Shown here: positions 12,626 through 26,454 of the stretch, piece after piece
Layout: each line of letters opens with the position of its first letter
How positions within the stretch are numbered: the stretch's first letter is position 1
Assembly: GCA_949358305.1 (NCBI GenBank)
Contig: OX442314.1
Span: forward strand, 15,679,060-15,743,059
Origin: Strigamia acuminata
Taxonomy: Eukaryota; Arthropoda; Chilopoda; Geophilomorpha; Linotaeniidae
Direction of reading: 5' to 3'
Length of the DNA stretch: 64,000 nt
Notes under the pieces: generated by a model
Seen by the model: only the letters and a program-made list of their open reading frames with translations
Told to the model about the DNA's origin: nothing
Database searches by the model: none
Made by a program: the position numbers and the translations under genes

Positions 12626-13296
12626 CAATTTACATGCTCAATTTCTGATTTTTCTGATTTTTCAAAAGTTGCATGAAAAAGTACGAATATAACGTCATGA
12701 CGTAGTGTTCGAATAAAACGTCAGGTGTCGTTGTATTCGAACACAACGTCATGACGTTATGTTCGGGGGAAGACGGTAGTCCATTGCCTTAACCACTGGA
12801 CCACCACTACAAGCTATTATTGTATTAAAATTCCTGGATGTGACCATGTGACCAGAACACAACTCCAGAAAAAATAGTTCTGGATTAGTGCTCCAGAACT
12901 ATTTTCCTGGAGTTGTTGCTCAGCAACCAGTTGTTTACCATATCCCTACACACAGCCTTTTCACTCAAAATGTCTACTAGAGCCCAAAAAGAGTACAGAT
13001 TTGGGATAATTACCATGGTTAATCAGCTGACCATAGAGATTTAAAAATTTAGGCAATTATTAAGCTCACTTTAGACGTCATTTGGCCAAAATTTGGCCAA
13101 AATCTAAAATGACTTATTCATGTGGTTCCCTTGTAAATCAGCCGCCATCGAGATAACAGTCAGTCAAACATTTGAAAAAAGTTTAGTCTAAATGACTTTC
13201 CGAATGCAGCAACTGGAAAAAGCTAACAACTGGCAAACAGTATATTTGAAAATAGCTAATAACAAAAGAAAATCGAACAAACAAAATGTTAGTTGT

Positions 13297-13915
13297 AGTT
13301 CATAGGTCATAGGAAGAGAAAAATAAAAATTGACAAGAAGATAACTTATGTCATTATTAGACCAAATCCGATGTTTTTACTTGTTCAATTGTTTCTAGAT
13401 TTTTATGTCGTTTGTTTAAACTTTGCAAAATTGTTAAATCTCCTCCATTTTTAGTTTACAAAAGTTTCCAAAAGTTGTCGTTGGTGGCGCTTTTGATGAC
13501 GTCATTGGCAACAAACAAACAGCTTTTTAGCATGGGCTTGGCTTCATTTAAGAGCTATGAAATTTTTTTTCCATCAATTTGAGAGTACTGTTAGGTTATT
13601 GGGTTTTTAATATTCAGTAAATATTCAAATTTGCTATTTGGTGCATGTGTATAGGTTCAAAATAACTAATAAAAAAATTTCATAGCATGAAGCCAAGCCC
13701 ATGCTAAAAAGCTGTTTGTTTGTTGCCAATGACGTCATCAAAAGCGCCACCAACGACAACTATTTAAAACTTGTACACTAAAAATGAAAAACATTGAACA
13801 ATTTAGCAAAGTTTAAACAAACGATATAAAAATCTAGAAACAATTGAAGAAGTAAAAACAACGTATTTGGTCTAAAAATAACATAAGTAATCGTCTTGAC
13901 ATCTTCCTATGAACT
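13297..13915. mobile_element. Foldback MITE (TTAGACCAAAT family), copy 1
   Basis: The inverted arms (about 13357-13570 and 13672-13880) both contain TTAGACCAAAT near their outer ends, TTTCTAGATTTTTAT, GTTTAAACTTTGC, TGATGACGTCATTGGCAAC and GCATGGGCTTGGCTTCAT. Weaker inverted similarity extends out to AGTTCATAGG at both ends. There is no coding capacity. A second, shorter member lies at 56244-56536. The target-site duplication is not clear, so the outer limits are approximate. Confidence 0.75.
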
Positions 13916-16900
13916 TTAATGATACTTATGAAAGCTGTGTGCTGATATCATTGTTATTGTACGCGCTATACACTGTTGCGTATGACAACAGTTGTTCCCT
14001 TTGTATTGTACCAAAGATGGAGTAAATACTAAACTCGTTTATTTCTTCCTCATCTCATATCTCTTATTCCTGATACAACACAAACATAAACTAAAAATTT
14101 TATCTTGCTCAATTATTCATGCATGCCGTACCTTCCTAACTCGTAAACAAAACTTCAGTTCGATTCAAGAAAATGTATTTCTTTTTGTTTCTTGAACAAA
14201 TAAAACTTATCATTGTACAGAAAAAATACTAAATATTTAACAACATCAAGTACTTTTCCTTGCAACCTTTCCACCTGTAACCTTTAAAATGCCCATTTTG
14301 CTATTTAACAAACAGTATATTTTTTATCTTTTACAGGAAATATCATTAAAAATTCAGTGCACTTAAAACGCCAAAAAGAAAGAATTTCGATAACAAAAAG
14401 AAAAACCCATTTGGATAACAATTTTATTTCTTAATAATAATTTATTATTCTATTTTTATTTCATCCTTCTCAATGCTGTCTCAGAAAATCAAGTCCATTA
14501 GTGTAAATCTCGTTAAAAGTTAAAATAAAAGTATAAATATTTACCCACAAAAGTTTTTGTTTAAATCATTTGCAAATATTTGCGAACAATTATGAAACTA
14601 TAAATTATGAAATAGTGACTTCTCAATCTCTTGCAGTAGGCCTACCAAACATGTTCACAATTTTTTAGCAAACAACAATTATAATCTGAAAAGCTTATAG
14701 CAAAACAAATGCCTCAAAGAAACAAAGGAAAAAAGAAGTCATAGAGACACAAAAGGCAACCAAATCTAAGCTAAGATCCCAAATCGAAACCAGGAGGCCA
14801 GAGTTCTCGTTCAACACCATTGGATGCCCAGTCTCCTAGAAGGCAGAGATGGATTAACCACCCCTACACACGGTAGTCTCAGATCCAAGCAAATAGTTGA
14901 ATAAAAAAGAGTTTCAAATGAAAGCCGCTGGGCTGGCTCCCAAAGAGTCTCGCAAGATGTCGTATGCACGTTCCCATTCCCCGTGCACAGAATCTTGATG
15001 TCAAATTCAAACTGCAAATGTCTTTTACCAATAAAAACACAACAATCATAAAAAAAATTTCCAAATAAAAAGAAAAACAGGCTATAAATACGGTTTTCTT
15101 GGATTTACATAAAAGATTCAAAGCGCGGAATATATTACACAATTTTTTCCAGCTAATTATATACGTATTGTAAATAACATCGATTTCGTGTAAGATCACA
15201 CAAATGAACTCGAGATTTCGCACAAGATTTGATACAAAGCGTGAAATTTTTAAAATTAATACTTTATATACCAAATCTTGATTAAGCTCGCGGCACGAGA
15301 TTTGATATAAAGTTTGATGTTCACAACACGAACAGTTGCAGCTCAATTAAATGCGAAACTAAAAGTAACGCCTTAAAATTCAGACTATCACTTCAGCAAA
15401 AAAAACTCACACGTGGGGATGAACATCATTTGTTGATATGAAACAGGTTTCAAATATCCACAATTAAGAGAAGCGATGCAGACTACATCTGTATTTTTAT
15501 TTCAGTAATACTTGGTTTATACCGCTTTCTAGAACAACAAAATCTTGTTTGTGTGTATTGCACTTGACTCTTTTTCGAGCGAAAAAATGATTTTTATTTT
15601 CTACTTTAATTGGAAACAAGATTAAGACTTAAGTGCAGCAGACCTTTAAAATTTCCAACTTCACATCAACTTCAAATCCACTTAGAGAAAATGTGCGCAC
15701 TTGTACAATTCCCTTGATCCAAAAGTTCCCCTTAAAAATATTAACAAAATGCAACGGAAGAACTTTCTTAAAGTGGTCACGTACGTTTCAATCATCAAAT
15801 TAGAAGACAAAGCTCATCCAGCCAAAGAGTAAATCCTACACCAACAATTTTTCTTATGTCAGAGGATCCTTAATCAAAGGCTTAAGCAGTGACGCAATTA
15901 ATGAGGCTCCAGAATAAGACTTCGCATCCCTCTTGCTACACAGTTCTTCTCCATCAGCACCCTAAACAAGATTTTCATTAAAACTTAACTAATTTCTTCT
16001 ACTTTACGCATTGAGACACTTATTGCACTTAAAGCCAGGAGATTAGTGAAATGGAATAAATTTCTTGACAAAGATCGTTGATGAGAATCTTGCTCTCGCA
16101 TGAGGTAAACCAACACGCTACACGCGAATACTTTTGCTTTCATACAATAAATCCCCCTAGCATAACTTAATACTATTTGCGCTTGATGTTAACTAATGAG
16201 AACATTCTCTGTGCTCCAACACTTGCTTGTGCCAAGAAATTCTATTTAAGATGTGCAGGATTGGATAACAAAAAGATATAACTTTGCTTCAACTCACATT
16301 ACGCACTCGGCGAAACTTGAAATGTTTCTATAATGCAAATATGCATTATAAAAAATTTACAACCTTAGCGATGTGTAAATGTCCACCGTTTTGCACATTA
16401 CTGTTAAGCCGACTAAGCACATGTTGAAATCGCATAGTTTGATTACATCCACACTGATTATGTGCGAATTCACGGTTCAGAGTTAAGGCTATAGTGTCAA
16501 GATAAATGTGTCGCACGAAAGGTCCAAGTTGAGTTCCATTTTAATAAATCATTCTAAAGAGACGAACATATTAAGCAGTAATTTAAAAGCGTTTTCAAAA
16601 CTCCTATAGGTCAATAGTGCATCATATTACATACATTTAATTTATGAATAGTTTTTGTTTAAATAAACGTTGCCATTTGAAATATGGATGAAACTGAAAC
16701 CATAGTAACAACATCATCCAGTGCAGTAACAGATCTCTTCATACAGAAAAAATTACGCCCAGTGTTGTTGCCAAACTAGAAACGGAATGAAAAAAATCAA
16801 TCAATTGGTATTAACTTTGAGGGCCAACCGAGCAGTCATTATCCCTTGTTTTCTATGCATGCGCTATCGTTTTCCCTAAATATCATGGCCATCACTACGC

Positions 16901-19180
16901 GAATTGACTGTAACGAGAGTTTTTAGTTCTTTTGAAAGAAAAACTGAAATATCTAATCTCAAAACATCATTTGCGGAACAAAATACGCCCAATCCCTTTC
17001 CACCGAAAAATAAATCCCCGGAAATTTTAGACAAAACCAGTAATTGGAAAAGTTTTAATGACTTTCTGTTTTTATAAGTTTATTTATTTCTCTTCGAAAT
17101 GAATACCGTAAAGGGAGCACAGATTCCACAGAAATAATAAAAACTACATTAAAACAGACCCGGATTAAAGCATCCTCAAAACAAGCAGCTGTTTCTAAGG
17201 CACGGCCCAGTACCTGAGAACTCCCAATGTGAGCCGTTAAATATGTTGTGTGTGAGGCTCAGAAAATCTTAAATCGACCGTGGATTTAAAAAAAAAAAAA
17301 AAAAAAATCTGTGCAGCCGGCGCAGAGCCATCTTGTTGCGAAAGTGTGCGTTGATTGGCAGTTCACAATTAATTCTGCTTTTTCTACTAAAGTGGCGCTA
17401 AAGTACATTTCCACAAGTCAAGAATTATTAGTTGTCCGCTTTAACAGTTTGTTTGTAGATGTCATTACGTAAGAATGAATTTAAATTGCCATCAAAAAGT
17501 GGTATTTCATTATGCACAGAAGCCTGAAAGAAACCGTCTGAAGAAATAGTAATATAAAACCTTTCATATCTTCACTCCTAATCTAAACACTTAAAGAAGA
17601 CAAATCGCAATTTTTCTAAACTTTTTATTAAATCTCTCCTTTTTTCCGATCCTAAGATAAGCCCGAACTTTTCTTCGTTCTTCGTTACCTGCTACACTAT
17701 GGGACACTTTATCAGTTACAACCCAACCGAAAGATAAAAATATAAATTACAAACAAAATTATTCCCTTCTTATCTATTCCTAAATTGGACAATCCGACGC
17801 TTCCACGTGTTAAACACGTAGGTTTGGAGCAGTTAAACGCAGCGTTTATTTTACAAGCAGACAACACAGCGATGGTCGCCAATGTCAATCTTATCTGGGC
17901 CTAAACATAACAAAAAGAAATAAACTTCACTCCACGCCCTTATCTCAAAGTTACTACCTATTGGCAACAGCCGACACAATTTTCCTTCCCAAGTCATTCT
18001 TATCTTTTCAACACAAGGGAGCATTCTATTCATAAACTGGAGACCTCCAGTGGCTTCGCCTCTTCTACCTTTCGATTATCGTTTGCAAAGAACTGGCAAC
18101 CGTGGTGTGGGTGTCGTAATTGTCAATGGCAGCGCCATACAACTCCACCTGCAGGCCAACTGAGGCCCATCTGATTTCACTAGACCTGATCCTTATGTGA
18201 GAAATGCCAACCCCTTTCTCCTTTTCCCTCTAACCCAGCTTCAATCCTGTTCAAGGGTCTGGAAAAGACGACTTTTCCAGCATTTCCATTCCCTCTAGAC
18301 TATCTGGCAGTGTACTTGAACTGGGTGAAAATCGTCTTATTTCTCCATTCAATATGACAAAAATTTGACAAATATCTCTTCATTTCTCCCAAAAGACATT
18401 TCAAATCCCACTGAAAATAAATGATTCGCTGGAAATTCTGCGAGAAACTGCTCATTGCTCAAATATTTTCTCTATGTTAAATCTAAAACGTTTTGTTTAA
18501 TTTATTAAGCGTTTACTGTTTTCTTTGTTTTCCTGTAAATTTTATTTCTTAAACTGCAGTTCGCGCCCGGTATCTTAATGCCGGGCTTCCCATTCTGCGC
18601 AGATCATTTCCTAATTCCTGTCTTTATTTACCAGTATTAATATTAGACCTGATAATGTTAAAAATAGAAGTAAATAAACAACAATAAACTCATTTATAAA
18701 AGCAATTATCAGCGTGGTACCAAAATATTGTTGCTTTATTTCCTGTGTGCAACAAGCTTGACAATTAAATGTGCAGTTTGAATTGGGCTTTCCTCTTTCC
18801 ACATGTTATGTTATCGGAAAATAAATAATTTACAGTCGTTCATTTACTTAGTGTCGTGAACATAATAATTATTTGAAAAACAACTGTCTCGTACTGAGTA
18901 TCTTGTTCTTTTATATAAAGAAATCTATTTTTTGCCAATTTAAATACGTTTTTTAAAAAATATATAATTTATTTAGATTTGAATCAAGTCATTAATTCCT
19001 GTAAAAAAATAACAAGTCTGCAGAAAGTTGTTAAGCAATGTTGCAATGAAAAAAAAAATTGAAGCGTTGGGCCTTAATTTCTTTTTTATTACCTTTCTCT
19101 AAAAGAAAAAAATCTAGAAGGCAGTTCAATCTGCAATGTGAGTGAAAAAAGGATAGAGAAGAAAACTAGGTCCTTCTTAC
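13916..19180. other. Dscam-like intron, no supported gene
   Basis: AT-rich intron DNA. Short frames at about 14811-15346 and 17851-18250 are not bounded by convincing splice sites and lack recognisable domains. A poly(A) tract is present near 17288-17306. Confidence 0.4.
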
Positions 19181-19246
19181 GATTCCGTAGAGCAGCTCTC
19201 ATTGCTTCACCGGTAAGCCATCGGCATTTCCGTGACCATCTCATCA
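19181..19246 (-). CDS. Candidate 66-nt cassette exon in the first Dscam-like intron
   Basis: On the minus strand, a pyrimidine-rich stretch ending CAATTGGCAG is followed by 66 nt and then a strong donor GTAAGAAG. Of the three phases only phase 1 is open, and phase 1 is exactly the phase of the signal-peptide exon donor (35121) and of the Ig1 exon acceptor (3867). Inserted between them it would add 22 residues rich in Arg, Trp and Met without breaking the frame. I recognise no domain. It could equally be a cryptic exon with chance splice signals, and no transcript evidence is available here. Confidence 0.3.
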
Positions 19247-20428
19247 CTGCCAATTGCGAGGGAAAAAGAAACTCAATAAGATAAGTTTTTTTCACCCCAT
19301 CCCTTTTTTCAACTTATCCTTTTCAAGCCCGAGTGAAAAAAAACCTCACGTAATTGCTGAATTAATTGACACTGCTGTGATTTATAAATCCCAAATATAA
19401 TTAATTTTTTTTATACTTTACGCCCGGTAGAGATAATTTTTTTTTAGTACCAATCAATTGAATTTACTTAAAAACAGTTGGACATAAAACATGATTGATG
19501 TTGAAATCTAAAATTTACTTCCCATAGAAAACCGAGCTATAAATTAAAATTTAAGCCTCACATTCAATCAAAATAGACATGTGATAGTTCTTTTCAATAT
19601 TTCAAAAAAAAATAAAAGATTTTTGTCTCCGTAAGATTAATTTCAAACTGAAAATCCAAGAAACGACGATCCTTTGTCATAACATAACAAAAAAAATCAT
19701 TTCCTTACACGACAGCATCGTATTGGAACTGATCAAAGGCATCATCATCCATTATTCGATGTACTTCCGCCAATTCTTTTATGCTATTTGCTTCCAAATC
19801 CAAATGATAATTATCTGCCTTTTTTCGTGTGTGCAAACTTAACCAGAAAAAAAAATCTAATTAAGATAATTCTCTTCAAACTCAACTTTTCAGGTAGTGC
19901 TGATTCGAAATAAAAGATATTTGCCTTCCTAATCAAAAAAAGGGGATAAGATATGCAAGTACCCTACCCACAAAATTGTTTAGAAGTTGATGAGAACCCT
20001 TTAAAAAAAATCCGTGGCATCTCAAAGATGTGCTTGGCAAGCAACTCTCTTGCTCGCTTCTACTACGTTATGATGTCATTAATTCTAAGCACCATTCCGA
20101 AAGCCAATCTTTCCTGATGCTTGTAATTTTCAATCGATATTTCATTCCATGTAAAATACTTGAAAAGTTATTGAAAGAAGTTGAGCATGAGCTTTTGACT
20201 TGACATGAATCACCAACCAGTCTTTACAATTTAATTAAATCGTATTCCCACAACACACAGGAAAATAATGTAAAGCAGAATAGAACGTTCTGACCGTTGC
20301 ATGTCGACGGAGATGTTTGATAAAATTGCAGATTTGCATTATTCGTAAAGCTACAAGGCGTGGTTATGTACAAGTTTTTCTTTATGTAGGTTGGTCCAAC
20401 TTTCTGGTTTAATAGTGATGGATACCGT
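19247..20428. other. Dscam-like intron, no recognised feature
   Basis: AT-rich intron sequence without a supported gene, RNA or repeat. Confidence 0.4.
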
Positions 20429-21060
20429 TCAGCTTCTAATTGTCCATGTGTGACCAGCTGCCCCTTGCGCACTGATCACTGCCCTGCAGCGCAAGGCACT
20501 TGCCGAAGCTCTCACGCCTCTCGCGATTCCCCGCAACCAGGTGGAGCTGCGGGCCCTTGATTGTCCAATTGGGCCCCAAAAGTGACCCTTCCGGAAGTGG
20601 GTGAGCCCTGTAGCGACCAACGAGTTGTTGCACAGCCAGCAAGGCAAACGGTTGTATTCTGACCGTCTCCCAAACCTGATTGCGATGGCGACCCGACTGA
20701 TCCGCGTGGCAACTCCGTCACCCGCCGGGACCTGAGTGTCCGTGTAAGTCGCGTCTGTCGTACGTTCTCCATGAACGTTACGACGGCGCGACCAAAATAG
20801 CAATACTGACCACATGTGTCGTGCGGTCAATGCCCGTTGTGCCACTCGATCTGAAAAGGGATGGCTGTTATGCAGCCATCGCATTGGGAAATACACTGGA
20901 AACACCATAAATCGCCTAGACAACAATAAAGCCATATTATATAACATAATACTTGTTTCTCTTGTATTTCAGGGTAGTTTTGATAGTGTGTGTTGCATCC
21001 AGCGCCTCGTGACCCTCCCCTCACCACGTGGTCTGAACACAGTAACACACACATAGGCCT
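20429..21060. other. GC-rich island of unknown origin in the Dscam-like intron
   Basis: Base composition changes sharply to GC-rich over about 20440-20880, with a further GC-rich part at about 20990-21060. Overlapping open frames run on the minus strand (172 codons at 20429-20947, plus 68- and 86-codon frames) and an 80-codon frame runs on the plus strand. I recognise no domain in any of them, and GC-rich DNA has few stop codons by chance, so none is called a gene. It could be a degraded transposon, a transferred fragment or a regulatory island. Confidence 0.4.
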
Positions 21061-24000
21061 CTATTACCATTACACACGGGTGCACAATTAGAAAATATAC
21101 GACGGTAGTATAGTTTTTGTTTTTGTTTGTTTGTTTGTCTTTTTGCGTTTGATGTTAAGATGAAAATTGTATAAAATTAATTAAAATTTGTTTTCACTCA
21201 TTTTTCACTAGCTGCATTAGAAATGTCGTTTACATTATAGATGTAAATTTTGTTTCTGTTTGATCTGGTCCGCTTAATTAGAGAGTTTTATCGTTTTTAA
21301 ATGTTTTCCATTTAAAAAGCCATTAAACAACTTATAGCGCATAAATGGCTGTCTAAAAATAAAATTTTGACTGCTTTGAAAGAAGATAACTCTTCAAATG
21401 CATATACTCTTTTCTTAACTTACAATTTTTATCTTTTTTTAGAAAAAAAAAATCCAACTTCACATCAATCAAGAATGAAAACACAATCGTACTGAAATTG
21501 ACCAAGCACGCTGATAAATGACCAAACCAAATAAAAAATATCTTTTGGAAATCCGCACGCAACAGTACAGCTTGCATCGCATTAAATTTCTTCCGAATAC
21601 AATGCATACTTTTTATTTAGAGGTTGTCTGCCGTAACAAACTGAATTCTCCACAGTCATCCAATGACGGAGATCATAAATATTTAGATGATGTTTTAATC
21701 GTATGGCGAAGGGAGTGTCCAATACTGGTGTAAAATAGTAGAGATAATTACAAACAACAGATAAAATGACTTTTGCACTTCATTAATTGGCTAAGTGGTT
21801 TGTTTAAGTTGATGGTGCAATGGCTAACCTCGAGCGTGGACATATTTCACCGTGATAGTCATTTGATCGATCCTACAAGTACAACCAGTGGTTTTGATTT
21901 CGACGAGCACTGACCACAAATGGCAGTCCAATTTATTGACTCCATAGATGAAGCTGTCACTAACACACAATGTTCTTTTAATAAACTTGTTTATATGAAA
22001 TAGGGAGACAAAAAATCGTCATCTTCCTAGTTCCTACAGTTTTCTGCATTAATTTTTTTTTAGCTGCACTTTTTTGTTGCTCAAACATAATTAAGTGGTT
22101 CGAGAAACGGGGATTAGAATTTCCAGGAAAGAAAAAAATCTAAAGCTTGCAAACTTTGAAAAATAAATGAAGTTACCACCGGGATGACAGAATTCCTTTA
22201 CACGTAAATTGCTTTTTAGAAAAAAAAAGAAAAGAAAATCCCAACATTTTTCAAGTACAATGAATGATACATGAATTATAAATAAAAAAATAAATAAATA
22301 AATAACATGACTAGACGATTTTCATTTTCATTTCATTTTAAGAACTTCTTTGCAAATTGAAAAACTATCGACCCAGCTTTTGTCTTTACGTGAACCGAAA
22401 AAAAAGATGACAAAAAAAACCAACTAATCAATTCTTTGAAAAAGTGTCAGACATCATTTGCATTAATTCAAACGAAGCACAACAAAATCAAATATCTATC
22501 GGAAACATTCAAAACTTGTCTTAAATAACCAACACGCGTGTGATTGACAGTAAACTAAGCCTCGAGAGTGACACTGATGTACTAACACTCGCAACAGCCA
22601 TTTTCCAATATGGCAAAGTGCCATCATGCTGTTTATGCACCCATAACATCGAAGGAAACAGGTGGCCAGATACAATACTTTTATGGTCAATAAGTTAACC
22701 ACAACATGGGCCAAGGAAGAAATGACAACAAGAGAAAAATGAGGCCACTTTTGACAACGCTCCAAGCTCAAGTCCCTCCTTAATGTTCGACTTTAAGCTC
22801 GAAATAAGTGAGTGGATGTTTTTCTATACGAGCTTCAGAAATTGTAATATAAACTCGTTCCATTAACGTTTAATACGAGCTAAGCTTTAAGAAACTATTC
22901 TTCCTACACCATTACCAATAAAACTTTAAATGGATACTCTCGCCAAAAACATCACACGTGTTCTATGTCGTGTGACTAACAAAGAAAAACCAGCATTCTC
23001 ATTGGAATACGCCAATGTCGAGTCAAGTAACAAACCAAACAACATTGAAAAACGTTGCATCCAAATGACTGCTTCATACAAACAAGTCTACGCTACACCG
23101 TCCCTCCAATACAAACAAACGTACACTAACAGTTGAAAGCCATGACCATTTTTTGCTCACTGCTAGTCCTAATGGAATGGTCTTAATAGCTTACGTTTCT
23201 AATTTTAAAAAGAAGAAAAAAAGATTTTCCGAAAAAATAAAGTACAAATTTAAGTGCTCTATAGTTTTTAAACATTTGGAATGGAACTGTCCCCATTCTG
23301 TCCTTTAGTACTAAGTTAAGATTCTATCAGCTTAGCACAGATTTCATTTATTATTGATTTTGATTTATTGCACTCAATTTATACTATTACGTTATCTACG
23401 CAGCAATTACTTTTAAAAATACAAAAATGATCGACTATAAATCATCCCAAGAGTTCTTTCCGATGATAATAGACAAATTTCGAATTATATATTTAATGAA
23501 GTGGAGTGAAATCGTAAGTGCGTTCAAATTAGTTACAGTAAGATAACCTAGTTTTACTTTTAGCATTTGTTTAACCAACTTGATAAGAATATTATTAAAT
23601 GCAACATAAATATACCTTTAAATGAGCTAAGATGCAGAATTTTTATTTTAGAAATTTCAATGCCATCAACTTAGAAGTTGACAGTGAGACAATCCTATAA
23701 TCCTCAAAAAGAAAAAAATGCATCAATTTGTGTGCATTTGCATAAAAAAAAGAAAATTTTTAAGACTAAAATTTATAAATTCACTGTAAAAAAACTCACA
23801 AGAAAGCAAGCCTTAAATTCTCACTTTTCTAGAATTTATAAAAAAAAAAATAACTAAATGATATAATTCAATACCAGACGAGAGAATAATGCAGGTGCGT
23901 TGTTTCTTCTGGGAAAGGCACACGATTTTGCATTTAAGTAATTATAAAAGAAAAAAATCTTGATTACATACTTTAAAAAAATATACATTTTCAAAGTTTT

Positions 24001-26452
24001 CAACTAAACAAGTAAGTAACAACGACGAAACAAAAAAAGCTAAACTGCAACAACTAATCTGCAAATCCTTACATTTCCCTTGTGCACCACAAGTCCAAAT
24101 GCTAAAACTTTATTTTAACTTTCAAATGCAGCAACCTAAGCCAACCTTGTGTCATTTTTTACTCTTTTCCAAGCTTTTAACTAGCAAATAAGTGCGTTAC
24201 ATTGTGTTTTATTAAATTAAGTAATCTTATAAACCTCGGCTAACAAATTTAATAAATACCCTTCGAGAAAAGATGTTTTATAGATTAAAATTTAAATTTA
24301 CCCCAGCAAGGCCTTACGAAATGGTTAAATGAATGACTTAAAGCCACATAATTTGCACCGTTGAATTCTGTGCAAATCTCCAAATTTAGGTATTAAAAAC
24401 TTATTGTTCAGAAAGTTTTAAAACTCTAATTATGTTTGCAGACGTCTTTCCCGCATGGCATTAACTAATTAGCAGCCAAAATACCCACAAATCTACCAAC
24501 AAAGAAATTAATTCATTCACGCATTAAGTAATTAATTATTATTAAAAAATTACGTATTAGCACAATTACTGTAGGCATGTAAAACTCGTGGTGAATGATG
24601 AAACACGATTTACTGATCGCCATTACATATCAAAATTCGATATTAAAACGATATTAAAAGGATACAACAACGATAAAAACGATATAAAATAAAATTAGGT
24701 TTCAATTTCCACAATTACATAATTTGTAATACTATTAAGCTTCAAAATATTATTTGAGAAGTTCTTTAAAACTTTATAAAAAGCAATGGTCGGATTTAAG
24801 TGAAGGAAAAAAAAATAGAAAAGAAGAAAGCAGAAGAAAAAGGAAGAAGAAAAAACTGCCTTTAATAAAGGCATATATAACCTATTTTCGAACCTCGCGA
24901 AGAAACAGGTCTAATATCGCCAAACAACCCTGCAGTTTCGGGTTCCAATGCTGCATGGAGATAGCTGCTTACAACTAAGACTGCGCAGCTTAGATGCCAG
25001 ATGCATCCATCCATCCATCTCTAACTTCTAGAAGTCGTTTACTCACTTGCATCCTTCGAGTCTGAAAGTTTCCACACCTGTGACTCTTTTAACAGTCTTC
25101 TATTCTAAAACTTAGCGAGATACAGACAAATCAAATACAATTTCTAAAACCATTTTTAAAACTTTTTAAATGTAATTTTGTGTCTCTCACACACACTCTC
25201 TCTAAATTTTAACCGTAGATCAGACACTTGCAGTAAATACTGGCCAATTTTTCACCGTGTTTGTCTTTTAGCCAAAGCTTAGCGAATTGAGATTCATATC
25301 AGCTTCGCCGCCTTCTGTCAATTCTCACACACACTTTATGATGTCATAAAATGGTACATCCCGTCTGCGTTGGATTTTAAAATTCATCACTCTTCCTCAG
25401 ATTTATTGCCATCAGATACAATCAAAGGATAACCTCCAACTCTAAAATAGCGGCTAATATGAAGCATTTGACAGCGACTTATGGGTCCGAGAAATTGTGA
25501 TGAACGTCTAAAACGTGGCCAAACTTTAAATGCCGCTTATTCCGTGATTACATCCGAGAAAATGACCATTAAACAACACAAGTTGGCTCTAAGTATCAAT
25601 TGTAAACTTTCCTATCCTACTATATACTTTAAATATAATGATCAAGCATTATATATTAAAACTAACACCTCCAGACTTTCACCAGATGCTGCATTTCCCA
25701 CCACTATCTAAGCCTGATGCATCCCGAACCCAATTTTCAACACTTCTCTTTAAGCAATTGCCTACTGGAGGGCAAATATTGAGGAGCACAAGGATCATAA
25801 AAAATATTCTCAACCGTTTACGTTTAAATTTGAAATGCTTCTCCTCTTTCTGTATACGGAATGAGAAGAAGAAAAAAAATTGCTTCTTCTTCTTCCGAAC
25901 TGGCTTAAAGTTGCTTCGAAAATCCTTCAATTAGTAGTTTATTTGGAATGCGTGAAGCTTTTCAAAACTCAACTCACATCTCAAACTCGCTCCGCGTCAT
26001 GAGGGGAATCACATTTAATCTCAATTCATTCCTCACGTCTTGTTGAGATTGGTCAAGCGAACAAATCGAAATCTGTGACGTCTTCAATTAAAAAGATGGA
26101 AGGAAGAGTGAAGCATACTCAACAGGACACTTCTTTAAACTTTAATTAAGGCGCCTGCCATGCGCAAGGGAAAGGGATTTAGTGCACAAGTTTCATGCTG
26201 CTTGAACATCAGCCTTCTCCATATTTTTCTTAATTTTTTCCCACTTTTCCAAATACGTTACACTTGTGCTAGGATGAAAAATAAATCTACTTATTCAAAT
26301 ATATTTGGCACACACGCACCATTACTCTCCCACGCGCTAATTGGAGTCCGCACAACAACCCCAAGTGAAATACCGTATGAAAAGAAAAAAATTCGATATA
26401 CTGTAAATGAAATTTTTTTTTTGTCCTTAATTTGGCTTATAGATCAAAACAC
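21061..26452. other. Dscam-like intron, no supported gene
   Basis: AT-rich intron DNA. The only item noted is a weak tRNA-like pair of boxes at 21813-21823 (TGGTGCAATGG) and 21865-21873 (GATCGATCC). Otherwise I see only short simple repeats such as the AAATA-type run at about 22282-22304. Confidence 0.4.
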
Positions 26453-26454
26453 TA

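Larger units (their letters stand above)
12115..12776. mobile_element. MITE with TA duplication, nested in the foldback element
   Basis: The terminal inverted repeats begin CCGTCTTCCCCCGAACATAA and are flanked by TA on each side (12113-12114 and 12777-12778). The host palindrome supplies the empty site: its left arm reads GACTAGGAATC where the right arm is split at that TA. TA duplication suggests a Tc1/mariner-type element. The interior holds repeated AACGTCATGACGTT palindromes and a degenerate ACACGAATTG-type tandem array. It encodes no transposase. Confidence 0.85.
11493..13133. mobile_element. Long inverted-repeat (foldback) transposon hosting two nested insertions
   Basis: The termini read CAAGGGAACCACATGAATAA and its reverse complement, flanked by TAA on both sides (11490-11492 and 13134-13136). 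The left arm (11493-about 11975) and right arm (about 12000-13133, interrupted by an insertion) are inverted copies with only scattered differences. They share CTGGAGTTGTT and GGTTGCTGAGCAAC motifs, a tRNA-like block, and the AT-rich centre near 11985. A 3-bp TAA duplication would suit a PIF/Harbinger-type MITE, but the superfamily is inference. There is no transposase frame. Removing the 662-bp insertion at 12115-12776 restores a nearly perfect palindrome. Confidence 0.85.
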